Assembly: GCF_010500965.1 (NCBI RefSeq)
Contig: NZ_QVMI01000023.1
Location: forward strand, 506 to 64,505
DNA length: 64,000 nucleotides
Direction of reading: 5' to 3'
Source of the DNA: Bacteroides sp. 51
GTDB lineage: Bacteria > Bacteroidota > Bacteroidia > Bacteroidales > Bacteroidaceae
Positions 57,960 through 64,000 of the stretch are shown here, piece after piece. Within the stretch, counting starts at the first letter, position 1. Each line of letters starts with the position of its first letter. The notes beneath the pieces were generated by a model. It was not told the origin of the DNA. It saw only the letters and a program-made list of their open reading frames with translations, and ran no database searches. A program made the translations under genes and the position numbers.

Positions 57960-60386
57960 TTATGAGATTTTTAATGTTGCATGATTAGTGGTGTCATTTA
58001 CGATGGATGTCTTCATGATCCACATCTTATAGTTTATAGCTGATTCAGATTCACCATTGCAATCTGTCACGGAGATTACCTCAGGGTCGGAAATAAGTTC
58101 TTTGTCTTTAATCAGATTACCCGAATACTCGGCAAATTCCAAAGATGTAATATCTCCTTCGGGAAAACATATTGCTATCATCTTCCAATTAGAGGCTTCA
58201 AACTTGTAAGTTCCACCTCCTTTGTACAATCCACTAGTTGAGAGTGCCCATACATCGTTAGACTTTTTGGGTTTAGAGTCAACCACCCCGGCGAACCATT
58301 TACGATATACATTTACACTAATGGTATTAGTGAGTCTCTTTGCATCGAGCTGCCCATCTGTGCTAGCAGCATATTCCACGGTAGCCTTATAGGTTTCTCG
58401 CTCAGTATAATTACCATATAGCTGGCGTACTGCCTCTTGCGTACCAAAGCTTTCTGCTGAAAATATCAGTTCATTCTTCTTGTTATCATCAAAATAGGCT
58501 TCCGTCATAGCCCCTTGGCCATTACGTGTTGCCATATAAGTAATATATCCTTTCGGGCTACCATGCTCCACATCGTTAGATGTAGATATGGTGCTTCGAA
58601 GCTCTGCACCAACCGGACGGTATAACATATTGCGCAATATCTGTTCCCATGTATCTCCCGAAGCTACTACATCGCCTTTCTTGATATACCCCACATCGTT
58701 GGAGTTAACAAGTATATCTTTCTTTAGCTTATCCGATTTATTCGTGGAAACTGAAGACCCGCTACTACCCGAACTGCCTGCGTATGCTTGACCTTTATAC
58801 GTAATCGTATTTAATCTAGCCTCAATATCTCCGATACGGGAATATGCGGTCGTTTCTCCCACCGTATAGACAGGATGGTCATATGGTATATCCAAGTTAT
58901 ACTCAAAGCCTATGATACGTGATTGCCTGCTACCTGTTTCGAAATATGCCGGGTTAATAAGATTTACCTTATCACCGATTTTAAGAAGTTCCGAATCTTC
59001 ATTTGTGAGCATCTTACAGGTATAGGTGGATGGATCTATCTTAGTTTTCGCTACATATTCTTTTGCTTTCTGTTTAAGCTCTTTCTCTGCCTCTGATACC
59101 ATATAATCAAAAACATCGGTGGTGGCATCAAATCCGGAGAGTATGTATTTGTCACCAGCTTTCGGTTTTAATACATCATCAGGAAGCGGACGACCGTAAT
59201 CTTCGTTTCTTATAATTTTCCAGATCTGTGCTTTTGCATTCCATGTACCATCATCATTCTTTTCAGGTGCATTTTCAGGATTAAACTGAAGTTCAAATTC
59301 CATACCATTGAGAGATTCGCTTTCGAACTTAATCTTTAAGCCGCTTTTTTCAGGAAGGACATATTCCTTCGAGAAAGTTATTCCTGGATCAACAAACCAG
59401 TAGGCGTTCCATTTATCTTCATAAGTGGTGCCGTCGGGATTCTCTATTTTCTCGGTTTCCACTTTAGGGATTACTTCCTCTATTGTACCCACCCTACGAG
59501 GATAGACATCTTCAAATACAACCACATCCTCTACAGCTTCTTCCTGACTCATTCCTTCGTATGCATCAATGTATAATCGATCAGGGTCTGATGGATCAGC
59601 AGGAAGCATTAAGCGTTTCTGAACAATCCCATTCACGACTCTATTTTCATCTACCGGTCGGTAGTTGGCGGGAATATTTTTTGTAGAACCAAATGCGTAG
59701 ATACGGGTAGCGAATGTGCTTTTGCTGTTGGACTGCGACATCCCCTCTACATTAACACCTACTTCAAAATCCACAGGGGGCACGGGATTTTCGGGGTCTT
59801 CGTCAGAATCGCAGCGTCCAAAATGAATTTCATTATCTTTTATCCATATGTCACAATTCCACTTATCCTCAGCACCCAAAGAAAACAACGCATCCAATAA
59901 GTTGATATTATCGTACGTCATAAAGAGAGCCTTATTGTGATCCACTTTGTCTTCGTCAATAATTACCTTGAAAGCATCCCCATTGTATTTGTACTTAAGA
60001 GCTTCCAGATTTCGAAGGAATACGCTCATTTGATTACTCAACGTGTCGGTAAGCGACCAAGACGCTTCCTGACCACCATTCTCGGGAGTGAACTTGAATT
60101 TCTTATTCTTCCATTTCCAATAATAAGCATCTAAGCGAAGCTCGTAGTCATACCCCATGGTAGAAGTATTATAAGTGGGGTGTGACAAATCTACCACCTC
60201 ATAGCGAATACCATCTACTATAGCGTAATCTCCTCTTTCAAATTGAATAGGATTAGCCACTTTGAATTTCAGAAGAATATAATCTTCCGTCATGAGTGTT
60301 TTCTTTCGTAAACAGCCCGTATTTATTGGGGTAGAGAAAAAGGTCTCATTCTGTTTATTTTTTATTTCAATTATGTTGTTGTTCAT
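57960..60386 (-). CDS. Phage tail hub/endopeptidase-like (Tal-type) protein
   Basis: The 808-residue protein has an N-terminal hub-like half with Gly-Asp-Tyr-Ala-Ile-Val-Asp-Gly-Ile-Arg-Tyr-Glu-Val, resembling tail-associated proteins that follow Dit in siphophages. A Ser/Gly linker (Gly-Ser-Ser-Gly-Ser-Ser near 545) leads to a beta-rich C-terminal part. No peptidase motif is clear. Position directly after the Dit-like gene supports a baseplate hub role. It starts with three Asn codons after Met, 18 bases behind the Dit-like stop. Confidence 0.75.
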   Translation of the reverse strand: MNNNIIEIKNKQNETFFSTPINTGCLRKKTLMTEDYILLKFKVANPIQFERGDYAIVDGIRYEVVDLSHPTYNTSTMGYDYELRLDAYYWKWKNKKFKFTPENGGQEASWSLTDTLSNQMSVFLRNLEALKYKYNGDAFKVIIDEDKVDHNKALFMTYDNINLLDALFSLGAEDKWNCDIWIKDNEIHFGRCDSDEDPENPVPPVDFEVGVNVEGMSQSNSKSTFATRIYAFGSTKNIPANYRPVDENRVVNGIVQKRLMLPADPSDPDRLYIDAYEGMSQEEAVEDVVVFEDVYPRRVGTIEEVIPKVETEKIENPDGTTYEDKWNAYWFVDPGITFSKEYVLPEKSGLKIKFESESLNGMEFELQFNPENAPEKNDDGTWNAKAQIWKIIRNEDYGRPLPDDVLKPKAGDKYILSGFDATTDVFDYMVSEAEKELKQKAKEYVAKTKIDPSTYTCKMLTNEDSELLKIGDKVNLINPAYFETGSRQSRIIGFEYNLDIPYDHPVYTVGETTAYSRIGDIEARLNTITYKGQAYAGSSGSSGSSVSTNKSDKLKKDILVNSNDVGYIKKGDVVASGDTWEQILRNMLYRPVGAELRSTISTSNDVEHGSPKGYITYMATRNGQGAMTEAYFDDNKKNELIFSAESFGTQEAVRQLYGNYTERETYKATVEYAASTDGQLDAKRLTNTISVNVYRKWFAGVVDSKPKKSNDVWALSTSGLYKGGGTYKFEASNWKMIAICFPEGDITSLEFAEYSGNLIKDKELISDPEVISVTDCNGESESAINYKMWIMKTSIVNDTTNHATLKIS

Positions 60387-60404
60387 ATCTCAAAATTTAT
60401 TTAA

Positions 60405-60812
60405 TTATTCCCCCCGATTTGCCGGATTGGGTTCGTTGAACTTAACTGTAATGTTACATGCTGTCCGATTCTGGTTCTGAGCATAGGTTTGCGAACGCTC
60501 ATAAGTCAACCGGTAAGTTTGCTTGGTTGCTTCTACATAAAGTTCTACGAAGCCCACATAAAGTATTGCCTCAAAGGATTTTAGCTTTTGCATGAAGTCG
60601 ACCTCTGTATTTCCGAATAGGGTAAATGTGAGGGTAACTTCTCTATCGGCCAACCTGGGTTTATCATACAATACCCGTTTCCCATGTTCCAGGCGCGATG
60701 TATTTTCGATGAATTCTTTCATCGGGGCAGGAGCGGTAAGCGCGTTTAAGAATCCGTCTCCCATACGGATACCCAGTGTGCGGGCATCCGTTCCATTTAT
60801 TTTCATTTCCAT
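60405..60812 (-). CDS. Distal tail (Dit)-like protein
   Basis: The 135-residue protein has an N-terminal Ile-Asn-Gly-Thr-Asp-Ala-Arg-Thr-Leu-Gly-Ile-Arg and a beta-barrel pattern (Val-Thr-Leu-Thr-Phe-Thr-Leu-Phe-Gly, Arg-Leu-Thr-Tyr-Glu-Arg-Ser) that fits the short Dit/galectin-like hub. It is located between the tape measure and the Tal-like gene, which is the classical Dit position. Met3 is an equally good start (Met-Lys-Ile-Asn-Gly). Confidence 0.7.
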   Translation of the reverse strand: MEMKINGTDARTLGIRMGDGFLNALTAPAPMKEFIENTSRLEHGKRVLYDKPRLADREVTLTFTLFGNTEVDFMQKLKSFEAILYVGFVELYVEATKQTYRLTYERSQTYAQNQNRTACNITVKFNEPNPANRGE

Positions 60813-60824
60813 CTTGTTCTTTTT

Positions 60825-63800
60825 TTATAAGGTTTGAATTTTACGTTCTATGGTGTCCAATTTCTCAGACATATTATTTATTGGCTTCACTATAGCACCG
60901 GTATTTTCTCGGATACTTTGCAGTTCCAAGTAAGAGTTGACGATTATTTCACGGGTTTCATCGGCTATGTTGATATGTTGCGACTCTGCTATAAGAAGGG
61001 CCTCGAGCTGTGATTCGGCACGAGCTAGTATTTCGGTTTGAAGAATGCTCTGGACTCTCGTTTCTTCGCCTGCTATTTGAAGGGCTGTGAATCGGCCGTT
61101 TAGTTCTTCGCCTGTGTCCTGAGACATGGTTTCGAAGCCACGTTTGGTGGACTCTTGGGAGGTGGATGAATCTGATTTTCCGGTATATCCTGTTAACTCT
61201 GTTATCGCATTACGTTCATTTATACCCTCTTGAACAAACTCATCCCATTCGGTACGAAAGTTATTAATTTGTTCTTTCGTCAAATTTCCCTTCTGTTCAT
61301 TCATAGTCTTAGCCCATGATTCGTACCAGCCCTTCATCTTCTGATCCAACTTGTCTCCAACTGCAAAATTCAGAAGAGCTTTTGTCATGTACTCTTTAAA
61401 ATTATCTGCAAAATCTTCGGCATTTGAATTCATATCCATAAGTGCATTGACAAAACTATCACGAAGGCTATCAAAAGAAATTTGCGTAAGGCTTTCATGG
61501 AGTTGCGTTGTCATCTGCTCAACCTCTCCGGCTTGATCTGCGTAATTATTCCAGTCGTCTTTAAACCGGTCTCCATACTTTCCTTGATTTATCATTTCAG
61601 ACCATACTTCGGGCAGATAGGTACGTATATCATTCATTTGGTCGGCAGTGAGCTTTGAAAAGTCACTCCATGAATTTTTCAAATTTGTACCAAGGAGTTT
61701 GTTTACATCACTCAAGCTACTCTTGTTCAGATCCCAATATTTCGCATTTGAACTATGAGCATTGCTATAACGCATTTGTGTATCAAGTATCTGCTGTAGA
61801 TTACCTTCATACTTTCCCTGTGCGGTTATGATTTCATTATATGCATTTATAGACTTGGTTCCGTTTGTTCCTGCTATTTTATCTTTTAATCCATCAATGG
61901 ATGTTTTCAGAGCATCATTAGAAGCTGTGAGTTCTGCTATTTTCTCGGCACTTTCTTTTGCGTTACCTCCATGGATTGAATCCACTAGTGAACTAAATCC
62001 ACCGAATGATATAGCATCAAATATTTTTGTAAGCCCAGTCATGAGTGATTTGCCGATAGTGACAAATAGATCTCCAGAGACAATGTCATCAATTATACCA
62101 GCCACTGCATTGAAAATTGCATCAAGTAAACCTCCTACAAGATTACTCAAACCATCTTTCAGTACATCAATAATAGATACTATCCAACCTACTATAGGAA
62201 CATCTCCAAGACTATCCGCCACCTTCTCCATGGTCCCCCCCATGCCTTTCCCCATTTGAATCAAACCACTATATGCATTTGCTAATCCACCTGATGCTAG
62301 TTTTGACATTCCCTCAGTTACATTATCCATGTTCTTTTTAAGATTGGCAGCCGTACTGGATACATTTCTTTCATTCTGTTTTGTTGCATCTGTCTGTGCT
62401 TTTACGCTTTCGGTAGCTGCACTAGCATTTAGTTTAGCAGTATCAACAGCCTCTTTGGCAGATTTTTTCTCTTCTTCCGTACCCTCCTTTAGAGCCTTAT
62501 TGTAGTCCTCATTTGCTTTTTTAAGCTTGTTTTGTGCCTCTGTATTAACATCTGTTGCAAAAGCAAGGCTATAAAGCGAATTCTGGTATATCTTCACCTC
62601 CTCTCCAAGTTTCTTAAAGCTTACTCCTCCGGTTCCACCCAATGTTTTTTTCATTTGGTCAATAAGTCCTGTTAGTTCCTTTTGGGTTCCCGGATCTGCA
62701 TTTTTGAATTCTTCCGTCTCAGTATATTTTTCAGCCTGGTCAAGTTTAGACTTTACCACATCCTGAAACATATTACCAAATTCCCCAAAAACCATTTCCC
62801 AGTCAACGTTTGCTTTTATAGCAGCAATATCAACAGCTGCCGTAGCCGACTGCTCCTTCTTTTTCAATCGCATCGCTTCACCTGTATTACCTTCTGCTTC
62901 TGCCTTCTTTATTTTCTCAGCATATTCTTCGGCAATGGCGAGTTTTTGTTGTTGAAAGTTTCCATATTCTTTCAGGTAATTACGCATGGATTCAAGTTTT
63001 ACTTTCTGGGCTTCTTCTTCCCTCTTACCTTCATCACGCGCATGTTTGTCCTCTGTATATTTAATTATTTTATTATACTTATCTTCTGTATCTGAAGAAT
63101 CGTAAATTTGACCTTCATTATCTCGATTTTTTTCGAAAGTTTCTTTTTCGGCCTTTATGGCATCATCCCTTTTACGTTTAATCGCCTCTATTTCTCGTTC
63201 ATTATTTAAATTAATCGCGGCAAGAATTTTCCCCTCACCTTCTTCTAAACTTGCTATACGTGCTTTTTCGACTTCAAAATCCAGTTCTTTATCTACACGT
63301 TTCATCTCTTGTGCTCGTTTTTTAGCAGCATTTGGATCATAATTAGTAGAAGTTTTTTTATCCTCTTTTTTATTAATGCTAGCAGCTACCAGTTCGTCGT
63401 CAGATTTTTTCATAAGTTTTGCTGCAGCCGCAGTTTTCTTACCCACTTCTTCATAAAAATCATAAGCTTCAGCCACCAAACGTTCTCTTGATTGTTCAGT
63501 TATCTGTTGCAGATTAGTTTCTTTAACAGCATTATATTGCGCCCGTTGTTTCTGAATTCCAGGTTCAGTATTATACTGCCCTTTTTCAGTTGCTATTGGC
63601 TCATAAACGTCTATAAGTCTTTGCCCTTTCTTTAATCCTCCTTTTTGCAACCAATTATCTGCTACAAATTTTGCATCTTTTATATCATCTTCACTTGCTA
63701 CATAATTCTCGGCGTCCATCATTTTCTGAATGGCCTTTGTATAATCGCCTTCAGCCATTTTCATTGCAGCGGCTGCAAGTGCACGATTGGTGAGAGATTT

Positions 63801-64000
63801 TATAAACGCTTGTTCATTACCCACAAAAAGGTTCTCTGCATCAAGAATAGAATTTACAGAAACTCCCAGTTTATCAAACTCGCCCTGATTATCCTGAATA
63901 AATTTCTTCTTTTTATTCATATCATTGCCAAGGTCATTATATGCGGTTTGTAGACGTTTATAATCAACAATCTGACTGGCTACAGAACTCGCCATTGAAT
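60825..64000 (-). CDS. Phage tail tape measure protein (partial at the right edge)
   Basis: At least 1057 residues lie in the window and the frame stays open to the edge, so the true N-terminus is outside; the Met at 63995 is internal or uncertain. The protein has very long helical coiled-coil parts rich in Lys, Glu and Ala (about 30-560), a central hydrophobic stretch with several possible membrane helices (about 580-690, including Gly-Trp-Ile-Val-Ser-Ile-Ile-Asp), and a helical C-terminus. This is the typical tape measure layout that sets tail length and forms a channel. It is followed by Dit- and Tal-like genes. Confidence 0.88.
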   Translation of the reverse strand, partial: SMASSVASQIVDYKRLQTAYNDLGNDMNKKKKFIQDNQGEFDKLGVSVNSILDAENLFVGNEQAFIKSLTNRALAAAAMKMAEGDYTKAIQKMMDAENYVASEDDIKDAKFVADNWLQKGGLKKGQRLIDVYEPIATEKGQYNTEPGIQKQRAQYNAVKETNLQQITEQSRERLVAEAYDFYEEVGKKTAAAAKLMKKSDDELVAASINKKEDKKTSTNYDPNAAKKRAQEMKRVDKELDFEVEKARIASLEEGEGKILAAINLNNEREIEAIKRKRDDAIKAEKETFEKNRDNEGQIYDSSDTEDKYNKIIKYTEDKHARDEGKREEEAQKVKLESMRNYLKEYGNFQQQKLAIAEEYAEKIKKAEAEGNTGEAMRLKKKEQSATAAVDIAAIKANVDWEMVFGEFGNMFQDVVKSKLDQAEKYTETEEFKNADPGTQKELTGLIDQMKKTLGGTGGVSFKKLGEEVKIYQNSLYSLAFATDVNTEAQNKLKKANEDYNKALKEGTEEEKKSAKEAVDTAKLNASAATESVKAQTDATKQNERNVSSTAANLKKNMDNVTEGMSKLASGGLANAYSGLIQMGKGMGGTMEKVADSLGDVPIVGWIVSIIDVLKDGLSNLVGGLLDAIFNAVAGIIDDIVSGDLFVTIGKSLMTGLTKIFDAISFGGFSSLVDSIHGGNAKESAEKIAELTASNDALKTSIDGLKDKIAGTNGTKSINAYNEIITAQGKYEGNLQQILDTQMRYSNAHSSNAKYWDLNKSSLSDVNKLLGTNLKNSWSDFSKLTADQMNDIRTYLPEVWSEMINQGKYGDRFKDDWNNYADQAGEVEQMTTQLHESLTQISFDSLRDSFVNALMDMNSNAEDFADNFKEYMTKALLNFAVGDKLDQKMKGWYESWAKTMNEQKGNLTKEQINNFRTEWDEFVQEGINERNAITELTGYTGKSDSSTSQESTKRGFETMSQDTGEELNGRFTALQIAGEETRVQSILQTEILARAESQLEALLIAESQHINIADETREIIVNSYLELQSIRENTGAIVKPINNMSEKLDTIERKIQTL

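Larger units (their letters stand above)
47272..64000 (-). mobile_element. Prophage, tail and lysis modules (partial)
   Basis: Eleven consecutive - strand genes run from the right edge toward the PUL in the order tape measure, Dit-like, baseplate/tail proteins, fibre-like protein and lysis genes. This is the late-gene order of a siphovirus-like phage. Gaps are mostly 0-40 bp or four-base overlaps. No integrase, capsid or terminase genes lie inside the window, and no attachment site could be identified at the PUL side. A phage-derived tail particle cannot be ruled out. Confidence 0.85.

Overview
The window comes from a gut-type member of the Bacteroidales (Bacteroides or Parabacteroides; the sequence alone does not settle which). 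The signs are a SusC/SusD pair, a one-protein hybrid two-component regulator (HTCS) beside a polysaccharide utilisation locus (PUL), many lipoproteins, Bacteroidetes -7 promoter boxes (TAnnTTTG), and a prophage of the Bacteroides type.

Region 1 (1-12.6 kb) is mixed chromosome. It holds the tail of an unknown gene, a divergent GH35/GH43 glycosidase pair, and a tightly coupled three-gene set (DivIC-like protein, small membrane protein, methyltransferase). These are followed by an unusual FtsH-type protease translationally coupled to a 99-residue protein, an AraC-type regulator, and an ECF sigma factor followed by an anti-sigma-like membrane protein, a lipoprotein and a TlpA-like thioredoxin. 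Region 2 (12.6-24 kb) is housekeeping: dnaX, an isolated GH92 N-terminal domain, an EEP-fold phosphatase/nuclease, pepD, an OmpH/Skp-like protein, and a DUF4286-ruvC-pullulanase operon. It also has a tRNA-Ala(GGC), two small exported proteins and several families of intergenic repeats.

Region 3 (24.3-47.2 kb) is a complete-looking PUL, all on the + strand. It contains an HTCS sensor-regulator, a multidomain CBM/clan GH-A protein, a Ser-type sulfatase, a GH88-DUF2264 fusion, SusC, SusD, a GH43-like/F5-8C/FN3 protein, a Ser-type sulfatase-DUF2264 fusion, a free DUF2264 protein, and GH105. A 42-bp sequence occurs twice, upstream of the first enzyme gene and of the GH88 gene, and is a candidate HTCS operator. 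The enzyme set points to a sulfated, uronic-acid-containing glycan: sulfatases remove sulfate, GH88 and GH105 remove unsaturated uronic acids, and DUF2264 (present three times, twice fused to another catalytic domain) probably works on the same substrate. No polysaccharide lyase was recognised in the window.

Region 4 (47.2 kb to the right edge) is the tail and lysis part of a prophage on the - strand. In transcription order it holds a tape measure protein (cut by the edge), a Dit-like protein, two large baseplate or tail proteins, a small gene without a normal start codon, a small protein, and a 1784-residue fibre-like protein with LamG-like, CotH-kinase-like and BspA-type leucine-rich parts. 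A DUF4376 protein, a membrane/coiled-coil protein, an M15 peptidase endolysin and a likely u-spanin follow. The lysis end lies directly behind the PUL terminator.

All functional calls rest on reading motifs by eye; no database search was run.
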